10,669 nt of DNA from an uncultured Pedobacter sp. (GTDB lineage: Bacteria > Bacteroidota > Bacteroidia > Sphingobacteriales > Sphingobacteriaceae). Made by a program: the position numbers and the translations under genes. The stretch covers positions 1 to 10,669 of the forward strand of contig NZ_CAMLHF010000192.1 of assembly GCF_946479715.1 (NCBI RefSeq). Reading direction: 5' to 3'. Each line of letters starts with the position of its first letter. The stretch's first letter is position 1. The notes beneath the pieces were generated by a model. It did not search any database and was not told the DNA's origin. It saw nothing but the letters and a program-made list of their open reading frames with translations. Positions 1-5,909 of this stretch are shown here, in pieces.

Positions 1-535
1 CAAAGAGCCTTTTTATCCGATCTTAAGACGTGGAATTGAATTGGGCAGATCGTGGATCCGAAAAGAATATCAGCAAAAACCACTTCCTCTTTTCTTGTTG
101 TGGAAAGGTATTTTAAAATACCTGCTAGATAATCCTCACTACCGCTATATGTTTGGCCCGGTAAGTATCAGCAATAATTTTTCAAAGTTCTCTAAGTCTT
201 TAATTGTAGACTACATTACAAAGAACCACTTCGATTATGAGCTGGCACATTATGTAAAGCCTAAGAATAAATTTAAAGCAGATCTTTCTGCAATTGATAA
301 GGATCTGCTAATTGAAAGCAGCGACTCCTTAAAAGACCTTGACAGCTTAATATCTGACATTGAGAACTCTCACATTAAGATACCGGTATTGCTTAGGCAG
401 TATATGAATCTTAATGCCAAAATCATTTGTTTCAATATTGATCCCAAATTTTCTGATTGTCTTGATGGCTTTTTGGTAGTGGATATGCAAAATATCCCAC
501 CTGAGATGCTAGAGAAGATTGGTAAGAATTTTTAA
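1..535 (+). CDS. GNAT-type lipid N-acyltransferase, C-terminal part (OlsB/GlsB-like; possibly the end of an OlsF-type fusion)
   Basis: The reading frame is open from base 2 to the TAA at 533-535, giving 177 residues with the 5' end outside the window. A TTG at 41 is an internal codon, because in-frame residues upstream (PFYPILRRGIELGRSW) read as ordinary protein. Members of this family transfer a hydroxy-acyl group to the amino group of ornithine or glycine, the first step of aminolipid synthesis at the inner membrane. Recognisable family features are ELGRSW, the KEYQQKPLPLFLLWKGI block, the GPVSISNNFSKFSKSL block, and a tail with PVLLRQY, FNIDPKF and DGFLVVD. The tail resembles that of Bacteroidota two-domain proteins in which a PlsC-like acyltransferase precedes the GNAT domain (OlsF type), but the N-terminal half is not visible, so a single-domain enzyme is equally possible. 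A strong terminator starts 3 bp after the stop, so this is the last gene of its transcript. The family call is from remembered sequence similarity. Confidence 0.8.
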   Translation, partial: KEPFYPILRRGIELGRSWIRKEYQQKPLPLFLLWKGILKYLLDNPHYRYMFGPVSISNNFSKFSKSLIVDYITKNHFDYELAHYVKPKNKFKADLSAIDKDLLIESSDSLKDLDSLISDIENSHIKIPVLLRQYMNLNAKIICFNIDPKFSDCLDGFLVVDMQNIPPEMLEKIGKNF

Positions 536-537
536 AT

Positions 538-570
538 AAAAAAGCCCTGACATCCATCGGGGCTTTTTTT
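538..570. terminator. Bidirectional rho-independent terminator after the acyltransferase gene
   Basis: The left arm (AAAAAAGCCC, 538-547) pairs perfectly with the right arm (GGGCTTTTTT, 560-569) across a 12-nt loop, and the T run continues to 570. It begins 3 bp after the stop codon. Because the A tract on one side mirrors the T tract on the other, it should also stop leftward transcripts arriving from the predicted promoter at 664-619. Confidence 0.9.
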
Positions 571-613
571 ATCAACTAAACCTAAACGTATATAAATACT
601 AACCAAATATTTA
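538..613 (-). ncRNA. Candidate small RNA, about 75 nt, leftward from the box-controlled promoter
   Basis: If the minus-strand promoter at 664-619 is real, transcription should begin near 613 (about 6 nt past the TTTG) and end in the bidirectional hairpin at 570-538. The transcript has no plausible reading frame with a start signal. Its 5' half (about 43 nt) is U/A/G-rich and the 3' part is the GC-stemmed terminator, which is the usual shape of a small regulatory RNA. It stops just short of the acyltransferase coding region unless the terminator leaks. No transcript is demonstrated; the call rests only on promoter geometry plus the terminator. Confidence 0.25.
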
Positions 614-618
614 TGCCA

Positions 619-664
619 CAAAAGTAGTAGGGCGATGTTAAGTACTTGTTAACTATTGATTACT
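619..664 (-). promoter_or_regulatory. Predicted leftward promoter with Pho-box-like direct repeats
   Basis: On the + strand TGTTAAG (636-642) and TGTTAAC (647-653) are separated by exactly 4 bp, and a degenerate third unit GATTACT (658-664) follows in the same 11-bp phase. Read on the minus strand these are GTTAACA and CTTAACA. A perfect TAnnTTTG element (TACTTTTG) lies at 626-619. The distance from the nearest TGTTA unit to the TA of this element is 10 bp, identical to that at the TonB-receptor promoter. No protein gene lies on the minus strand to its left within the window. The motif and spacing are seen directly; the promoter function is inferred. Confidence 0.4.
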
Positions 665-703
665 ATATAATTTTTTAAAGCCGAAAACTTAATATGCAAC
701 TAC

Positions 704-743
704 TGTTAATTCTATGTATATTTAATGTTACCATAATATTAAT
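704..743. promoter_or_regulatory. Weak phased repeat array upstream of the transglutaminase-like gene
   Basis: Four 7-bp units with 4-bp spacers can be read on the + strand: TGTTAAT (704), TGTATAT (715), TGTTACC (726) and TATTAAT (737). Only the first and third carry a full TGTTA. The array lies 14 bp upstream of the start codon at 758 and would face away from that gene by comparison with the receptor promoter, so it could act as an operator. A 7-of-8 match to the -7 consensus (TATATTTA, 717-724) overlaps it. In DNA this AT-rich, chance is a serious alternative. The rest of the 571-757 gap holds only the array and promoter at 619-664. Confidence 0.2.
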
Positions 744-757
744 TAATCTACAGAGTC

Positions 758-1960
758 ATGGGCCGTTTGCTAAAAATATTCGGTACACTAATTTTACTGC
801 TGGCTACGCAATTTGCGTACAGTCAGACTAGCAGCTACAATATTAGTTTTGAGTTTTATAACGACACCTTCAACCTCGAAGTCGATTCCTCTATAATTGT
901 AAATGCGCCAACAGAGCTTTCAGAACAATACATTAAATCGAGCTACAATAAAGTAAATGCAGGCAAGTACTCGTCAATAATAAAAACACTTACTGCCTAC
1001 AAAACGAAACATCAGCTAAATGATTGGCTTTATTATCAACTGATCAGAAAAACGGCTCAGCAGATTAGCCCTAAAAAAGACAACTACGAACGCTATACTT
1101 TTTACAAATGGTTTCTTTTAGGTAAATCGGGATATGATGCCCGACTTACCATTGCAGATAACCGCATCATATTTTATGTTTTTAACGATGAAGATATTTC
1201 TGACATACCTTTCATCATGTTCAAAAACAAAAAATACATGTGCTTAAACCATCATGATTATGCATATGCAGATCTGAATAAAGTCCCTCCACATGACATG
1301 ATTAGCATACCTGAAGCTAAAGAAGCATTTTCTTACAAAGTAACCAGGATGCCGGATTTTAAACCTGAAGATTATTATGAAAAACAAATTCAGTTCAGCT
1401 ATAAACATAAAACCTATCATTTCAATATTAAGCTAAACCAAGATGTAGAAACTATTTTTGCAAACTATCCGGTAGTTGACTTTGAATCGTATTTTAATAT
1501 CCCCCTTAGCAAAGAAACTTATGGTTCTTTAATTCCTCTCCTTAAAAAGAATGTAAGTGGGATGAAACAAAAGAAAGGAATTGATTACCTGATGCGTTTT
1601 ACCAGATACGCGTTCTTATATGAAAATGATGAAGAAAACTTTGGAAAAGAAAAGCGACTCTCTCCAGAAGAGACGCTCTTCTCTAAATATAGCGATTGCG
1701 ATGACAGGGCAGCTTTGTTTTTTTATCTTGTAAAGGAGATCTATAATATACCAATGATTGCATTGCTGTACCCTACTCACATAACTATGGCAGTTCAATT
1801 TGACACACCTGTAGGCGGCGATCCTATAGTTTACAAAGGCAAAACCTATTCCATTTGCGAGCCTACACCTCAGAAAGAGGATCTTGGCATTGGAAAAATT
1901 TCTGCCAAACTAAAAAAAATCCCTTACCAGATTGTGTACGCTTATGAGCCGAAACACTAA
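758..1960 (+). CDS. Exported transglutaminase-like (papain-fold) protein of unknown function
   Basis: The 400-residue protein starts at the ATG at 758, which places a good type I signal peptide at the N-terminus (cleavage likely after residue 22, AYS|QT), so it should act in the periplasm or outside the cell. Residues 23-270 match nothing I recognise; they are rich in beta-type and aromatic residues. The C-terminal 130 residues carry the transglutaminase-like catalytic pattern: SDCDDRA with Cys314, THITMAV with His341, and ICEPT with Glu368. Glu368 sits where relatives usually have Asp (ICDPT). The DCDDR and PVGG elements resemble Bacteroidota transglutaminase-core proteins used in proteolysis or crosslinking, but substrate and reaction cannot be told from sequence. 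It is a single-gene unit facing a convergent lipoprotein gene 3 bp past its stop, with no hairpin terminator between them. Confidence 0.8.
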   Translation: MGRLLKIFGTLILLLATQFAYSQTSSYNISFEFYNDTFNLEVDSSIIVNAPTELSEQYIKSSYNKVNAGKYSSIIKTLTAYKTKHQLNDWLYYQLIRKTAQQISPKKDNYERYTFYKWFLLGKSGYDARLTIADNRIIFYVFNDEDISDIPFIMFKNKKYMCLNHHDYAYADLNKVPPHDMISIPEAKEAFSYKVTRMPDFKPEDYYEKQIQFSYKHKTYHFNIKLNQDVETIFANYPVVDFESYFNIPLSKETYGSLIPLLKKNVSGMKQKKGIDYLMRFTRYAFLYENDEENFGKEKRLSPEETLFSKYSDCDDRAALFFYLVKEIYNIPMIALLYPTHITMAVQFDTPVGGDPIVYKGKTYSICEPTPQKEDLGIGKISAKLKKIPYQIVYAYEPKH

Positions 1961-1963
1961 AGC

Positions 1964-2503
1964 TTAATTAAAAACAAAATTTGGGTCAAAATACTGTTTT
2001 ACATGCAAGGTATCCCTCTTTGCTGGCTGTCCGATTGCTTCCAGAATAATCTCAGCCTCTAATAACCACCTTGTTTGGTCTGCTTGCCTATCAGGTCTCA
2101 AATGAATACCTTTAACATATCCATCCTCTATTAGCCTAAATGGTGACATTAGACAAGCTGCGCAACTCCTGATTAATTTCACTTTTCCATCTAAAATAGC
2201 CTGCTTGTTAAATGAAAAAGATTTTCCTTCCATTGGCGCTTTTATGTAGAGCGTTGTTCTAACACCTGAGGTTTGTATATCTGCCCAGAATAGCCGGTAA
2301 GGACCACTTATTAATCCTGAACCAGCTTCATTTAAATCTGCATTTTCAGTAAATAGATATTGGCAATTTGCGTTTTCGGGACAAGGTGTTAGATTTTTCT
2401 CATCTATTTCATCCTTAATAATTTTTCCATTGTCCTTAGAACAGGAAATACTGATCAAAATGGTTGTCATTACCATCACCAGTTGAATGGTTATTTTTCT
2501 CAT
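1964..2503 (-). CDS. Hypothetical lipoprotein with four cysteines
   Basis: The 179-residue product begins with a charged, hydrophobic signal peptide ending in a lipobox (ISIS-C, Cys21), so it is a lipid-anchored envelope protein. The mature part contains two cysteine pairs, Cys41/Cys47 (CPENANC) and Cys114/Cys117 (SCAAC), which could form disulfides in the periplasm or bind a metal or haem-like ligand. There is no CxxCH haem motif. The central region alternates polar and hydrophobic residues, as in a small beta-rich fold. I do not recognise the family. The start is the ATG at 2503, the only one giving a full signal peptide. It is monocistronic: a terminator (2608-2576) separates it from the gene upstream, and its 3' end faces the transglutaminase-like gene 3 bp away. 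Confidence 0.75.
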   Translation of the reverse strand: MRKITIQLVMVMTTILISISCSKDNGKIIKDEIDEKNLTPCPENANCQYLFTENADLNEAGSGLISGPYRLFWADIQTSGVRTTLYIKAPMEGKSFSFNKQAILDGKVKLIRSCAACLMSPFRLIEDGYVKGIHLRPDRQADQTRWLLEAEIILEAIGQPAKRDTLHVKQYFDPNFVFN

Positions 2504-2557
2504 AATCTTATTGTTTACAACTATACGTTCAGCCGCTAATTACCGCTACAGAAGTCA

Positions 2558-2575
2558 GGTTAAGTTTATGTTAAC
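2558..2575 (-). promoter_or_regulatory. Pho-box-like repeat pair upstream of the four-cysteine lipoprotein
   Basis: The minus strand reads GTTAACA (2575-2569), a 4-bp spacer, then CTTAACC (2564-2558): two 7-bp direct repeats in the orientation seen upstream of the TonB receptor, 55 bp before the lipoprotein start. The predicted -7 position in the same phase has TA (2548-2547) but not the TTTG half. A 7-of-8 match (TATAGTTG, 2525-2518) is closer to the gene but one base out of phase. The pair touches the T run of the upstream terminator. It is suggestive only. Confidence 0.3.
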
Positions 2576-2608
2576 AAAAAAGGTCCTTTTGCAGTGCGAA
2601 AGGACCTT
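2576..2608 (-). terminator. Rho-independent terminator of the small lipoprotein/beta-sandwich operon
   Basis: Perfect 10-bp arms (AAGGTCCTTT, 2580-2589, and AAAGGACCTT, 2599-2608) enclose a 9-nt loop. On the minus strand the hairpin is followed by a run of T through 2576. It lies 50 bp past the stop codon of the gene ending at 2659. The 2609-2658 stretch between them shows nothing recognisable. Confidence 0.9.
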
Positions 2609-2658
2609 CAGTGCCTGAGCTTCTTCAAACACATTTACCACTTGTATTTCAAGATAAA

Positions 2659-3867
2659 TTAATCAAACCAATGGTGAAATACTTCTGAATAACCAAAACT
2701 AGAGGGGTTCTCAATGGAAGTTATTTTAAACTGATAGAAATATGGATTCCCTCTCGGAATAGTATTATCAGGCGGTCTTATAAAATGACCATTATTAGGA
2801 ACTGAGTTAGCTAGTCGTTTGAAAAAATTACCTTTATCATCGTATAAATCTATCGATACATTAGAAGCATTAATTCTATTAACAAGCCAATCAACAATAA
2901 GTTCACCATTTCCAGAACCGGAGCTATCAGGTCTAAAAATCCAGAAAGCATTAGGGAATGCATTAGGAAGATCTGATTGCCAAAGCATAGGATGATCATT
3001 AACAAAGCAAAACAAACCGCTTTTTCCGTACTTAGTCCCAAAAACTTCTTTTATTCTTATATAGTACTTGGAATTATATCCATACCCTGCCATTAAAGCG
3101 GAAAAAATATTAAGTGTAAATCGATTATTATTGTTAGTATTATCGATTTGCACTGCGGAAAAATCAAAAATAATACTGCCATTATTAGGAACATTAGTCT
3201 TCTCAACAATTAAATTAGAGGAAGCATCATAAAGAGCAATATTTACTAAGCTTGAAGTTAGTTTTGAATTATTCCATTTGAATTCTAAATCTTCATTTGG
3301 AAGCTTAACTCCTATTTCAAATTGATTAGGAGAAGGATATGAAACAAGATCAGCAACAAGAACAGGGGGGTCATTATAATATATCCCTATAGAATTATTT
3401 GACATGTATTCTGTTAACATCTTTTGTTGATCACGATTATAATATGTAAATTTTATTATCAATACACCTTTTGTAATGTTAGCTGGCAATTTTGCGTCTA
3501 ATGTCAAATTTGAAAAACCAGAAGGATGACCAAAACTGTCTTTATAATCAGCCTCAATAACTGCTCTGGGCGTAGATATTTCTTGATATAAGGGATCAGT
3601 ACAGCTATTACAAACCGCGTACATAAGTGTAATTGTACATGAACCATCCTCATTACCTCCAGTAGACAACAACAGCCTACTTAAAGACACTTGGAACTTA
3701 AATGGAGTAGCTACATTCGGGTTTGTAACATTCAACTTCTCAGAAACTAAGTAAGAAGGTAAAACCTTAAAGCCCGACAGCTTAACATCTGCCTTAACTA
3801 CTAAAAAATTGGTGAGTATCAACAATAACACCAAATAAATCTTTTTATTTATTACGAAATCTTTCAT
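2659..3867 (-). CDS. Exported beta-sandwich protein with two Kre9/KNH-like repeats
   Basis: I choose the ATG at 3867 (402 residues) because it gives a clean signal peptide, MKDFVINKK followed by a leucine-rich core and cleavage near VKA|DV (residues 26/27). It also leaves one base between this start and the TAG of the upstream gene. An ATG at 3879, overlapping that gene, is an alternative. Residues 27-165 form a beta-rich domain with Cys-containing loops (DGSCTITLMYAVC). Two later segments, about 191-288 and 319-400, each run EFKW or VDW, then V-I-LYD, then VPNNG, then YY-I or FYQFKI. This pattern resembles the Kre9/KNH Ig-like domain that bacteria carry in surface and carbohydrate-associated proteins. 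The two copies are diverged. No catalytic motif (for example HExxH) is visible, so a binding or structural role on the cell surface is likely. The domain assignment is inference. Confidence 0.7.
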   Translation of the reverse strand: MKDFVINKKIYLVLLLILTNFLVVKADVKLSGFKVLPSYLVSEKLNVTNPNVATPFKFQVSLSRLLLSTGGNEDGSCTITLMYAVCNSCTDPLYQEISTPRAVIEADYKDSFGHPSGFSNLTLDAKLPANITKGVLIIKFTYYNRDQQKMLTEYMSNNSIGIYYNDPPVLVADLVSYPSPNQFEIGVKLPNEDLEFKWNNSKLTSSLVNIALYDASSNLIVEKTNVPNNGSIIFDFSAVQIDNTNNNNRFTLNIFSALMAGYGYNSKYYIRIKEVFGTKYGKSGLFCFVNDHPMLWQSDLPNAFPNAFWIFRPDSSGSGNGELIVDWLVNRINASNVSIDLYDDKGNFFKRLANSVPNNGHFIRPPDNTIPRGNPYFYQFKITSIENPSSFGYSEVFHHWFD

Positions 3868-3868
3868 C

Positions 3869-4192
3869 CTATTCACCATATTTTGATTGGTATACATTTG
3901 CATCAGCATAAATTGTTTCTATTGATTCTCTACTATATTTTTGATCTCTGATTAAAAATTCGTCATTAATCTTATTGTAAATAATCTCGTCTTTTCCAAC
4001 CCCCAAGGATATTGACAAAAACTTAACTAGTTTTTCATTTCTTACGGCAGTATCAGTTTTTATCGTTTTAGTTTGCTCCTTATCATTTTTAACTGTTTCT
4101 TCTTTTGTACAAGCCGAGATTATCAATGAAAATGCTAGCAGTAATGCCGATAGCTTAATCAAGCTATTTTTTGGAATATTTTTTTTTCTCAT
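3869..4192 (-). CDS. Small lipoprotein, first gene of a two-gene operon
   Basis: The 107-residue protein has a lipobox IISA-C (Cys28) after a hydrophobic signal peptide. Just behind the cysteine is TKEE, an acidic tail like the lipoprotein export signals of Bacteroidota that send lipoproteins to the cell surface. A lysine/threonine linker leads to a compact domain at about 52-107 (LVKFLSISLGVGKDEIIYNK through NVYQSKYGE). That domain faintly resembles the N-terminal region of Bacteroidota M57/M12-type metalloprotease lipoproteins, but no catalytic part follows; the next frame is an unrelated beta-sandwich protein. It could be a free-standing small lipoprotein or a truncated one. The stop TAG is one base from the next ATG, so the two genes are almost certainly co-translated. 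The start ATG at 4192 follows an A-rich leader. Confidence 0.7.
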   Translation of the reverse strand: MRKKNIPKNSLIKLSALLLAFSLIISACTKEETVKNDKEQTKTIKTDTAVRNEKLVKFLSISLGVGKDEIIYNKINDEFLIRDQKYSRESIETIYADANVYQSKYGE

Positions 4193-4271
4193 AGTTTATT
4201 TTTTTTGCCTTGAAGATCCTCTGCTAGTATTACTCAAGCGTTAAGAAAATATTATCATACATCGAAATTAT

Positions 4272-4330
4272 TTATCTAAAAAACAAAAAGGAGGATATCG
4301 ATGATATCCTCCTTTTTGTTTTTTAGATAA
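4272..4330. terminator. Long perfect hairpin, bidirectional terminator after the receptor/lipoprotein operon
   Basis: Two 28-bp arms (4272-4299 and 4303-4330) are perfect inverse complements with a 3-nt loop (GAT). Each arm contains a GGAGGATATC core next to A5 and A6 tracts, so T-rich strands lie downstream of the GC core in both directions. It sits 58 bp after the stop of the beta-helix lipoprotein and isolates the next gene (start 4192). The rest of the 4193-4388 gap shows no clear promoter. Confidence 0.9.
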
Positions 4331-4388
4331 CCCAAGTACGTGGATTCTGTGATCAACTACGAACTCGTTTTATTTCATAAATGAAAAT

Positions 4389-5819
4389 TTATTTTACAGC
4401 ACCAGGAGTTGTGTAAGGTAATACCTGAGGGTCAAAGTTAGCCCAACCTGCGGTCCAATCAGTAGTACCAAATGCGCCTTTATAAGCTACTTTCTCAAAG
4501 AAAGCGTCAGCAACCTTAGCATTAGTAAATATTGCCCCTGTTGCAGCAACAGAACCAGTAGCTAAAGTAAAATCTGGTCTGCCAACACTAGCAGCGGCAG
4601 CAATATCAGATGAATATTTGTATGGTGATGCTAGCAATACATTAGCCCAGCTACCTGCAACAAAAGAATTAGTTGCTCTTAAAGTAGCTTCAATAGCTGC
4701 TTTATTTCCCTTAATATCCTGACCTGTTATACCATATATTAAGTTATTTTCGAACGATAAACGACCTGCTGTGTAATTTGTAGTAGTTGCTCCTGCAGTA
4801 GCTACTTTAGTATCATCGATATAGATACCATCAGGGAATCCAGTAAAGATTGAATTAAAGGTGCTGATAGCTGAATTTCTTCTGATCTGAGCAGCATGCT
4901 GAAAGAAACCATTGATTTTAGTGCTCGCTGATGCTAACGGACCAACTATAGTAACGTTAGAGAAGATAGCAGACGTTTGTGGAACGATATCTAACCCATC
5001 AGGATCATTATCTGATTCAAAACCATTAGAACCTGATTGGTCAGCTACCAAAGGAAAACGTTGTGCCAATGCAAATTGAATTTTTCCACTGAATCCATTG
5101 TCAGTATCAAAATCATCATCCCATGTACCAGTTGCGATAATGTGCTTCGCATTTACAGAACCACCAAACCACTCAAATGCATCGTCACCAGAACGATAAA
5201 CCTGAACATAATCAATTGTCGTTCCAGAACCAACAGCACCGAAGGTGATACCATTTATCTCATTATCTACTGAAAAAGGAATACCTGCATACTCAACACG
5301 TACATACTTAAGTGTACCAGAGTTATCAGCATCATCGGTACCTCCAAATTGGATGTATTTAGCCTCATCTCCTCCAGCTGTAGGAGTTAAACCACCTTCT
5401 ATTCTATTGTTAACACCTTTATTGTGTTTTGCTTTTCCAAGAAGGATCAATCCACCCCAGTCACCTTCACGACGAGCACCTGCTGCAACACCTGAAGTAA
5501 ATACAATTGGTTTATCTACAGTACCTATAGCACTGATTTTAGAACCTCTTGTAATAACTAGAGTTGCTTTTGTAGCTTTATCACCTTTAATGATAGTACC
5601 TGGTTCAATGGTTAATGTTGCACCATCAGTTACATATACATATCCTTTTAAGTTATATATTTTATCTGCAGTCCAGGTAGTATTGGTTTTAATATCACCA
5701 GATACTTGCACAGAACCTTCTGGATTAATTATCTCAGGATCATCATCATTATTATTTTTAGAACAAGATACAGCCAGTAAACTGAAGGCTAAACCAAGAA
5801 GAACAAAATATTTTTTCAT
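4389..5819 (-). CDS. Surface lipoprotein with predicted right-handed beta-helix, partner of the TonB-dependent receptor
   Basis: The 476-residue protein has a signal peptide with lipobox LAVS-C (Cys19) followed by SKNNNDDDPE. This acidic tail fits the Bacteroidota lipoprotein export signal, so the protein is likely on the outer face of the outer membrane. The body repeats short strand-turn units typical of parallel beta-helices: VYVTDGATLTIEPGTIIKG, LVITRGSKISAIGT, PIVFTSG, then DWGGLILLGKA and an IEGG segment. Later come Asp/Gly-rich stretches (SGDDAFEWFGG, WDDDFDTDNGFSG, SDNDPDGLD) that could bind calcium. I recognise this architecture as common in Bacteroidota beside TonB receptors, but no substrate is established. 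It starts 90 bp after the receptor stop with no terminator between, so it is the second gene of that operon. By analogy with SusD-type partners it may capture the ligand for the receptor; that is inference. Confidence 0.8.
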   Translation of the reverse strand: MKKYFVLLGLAFSLLAVSCSKNNNDDDPEIINPEGSVQVSGDIKTNTTWTADKIYNLKGYVYVTDGATLTIEPGTIIKGDKATKATLVITRGSKISAIGTVDKPIVFTSGVAAGARREGDWGGLILLGKAKHNKGVNNRIEGGLTPTAGGDEAKYIQFGGTDDADNSGTLKYVRVEYAGIPFSVDNEINGITFGAVGSGTTIDYVQVYRSGDDAFEWFGGSVNAKHIIATGTWDDDFDTDNGFSGKIQFALAQRFPLVADQSGSNGFESDNDPDGLDIVPQTSAIFSNVTIVGPLASASTKINGFFQHAAQIRRNSAISTFNSIFTGFPDGIYIDDTKVATAGATTTNYTAGRLSFENNLIYGITGQDIKGNKAAIEATLRATNSFVAGSWANVLLASPYKYSSDIAAAASVGRPDFTLATGSVAATGAIFTNAKVADAFFEKVAYKGAFGTTDWTAGWANFDPQVLPYTTPGAVK

Positions 5820-5909
5820 GTTTTTCGTATTTTTATTTTTTTGTAAAGGAATTAAATTAGATTAAACTCAAAGTCAACTGTATATTAAATTACTGTTATG
5901 TATATCTGA

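Noticed and set aside
41..535. A complete 164-residue protein starting at the TTG at 41
   Set aside because: The frame is open to the window edge and the upstream residues continue the family pattern, so the TTG is internal.
2659..3867. Metalloprotease catalytic domain following the small lipoprotein
   Set aside because: No HExxH or other zinc motif is present; the protein reads as beta-sandwich repeats throughout.
4228..4257. Three TTA units on an 11-bp period (4230, 4241, 4252) upstream of the small lipoprotein
   Set aside because: Only the central unit resembles TTAACA and no TAnnTTTG lies in phase. In DNA this AT-rich, three spaced TTAs are not surprising.
5037..5865. Open frames on the + strand opposite the beta-helix lipoprotein gene
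   Set aside because: They are antisense to a clear lipoprotein with signal peptide and repeats, and their products have no recognisable features.
5852..5898. Many TTA trinucleotides between the receptor and the beta-helix lipoprotein genes
   Set aside because: The spacings are mostly 5 or 6 bp with one 11-bp pair and no conserved flanks. This shows that weak pairs arise by chance and limits how much to trust the minor arrays.
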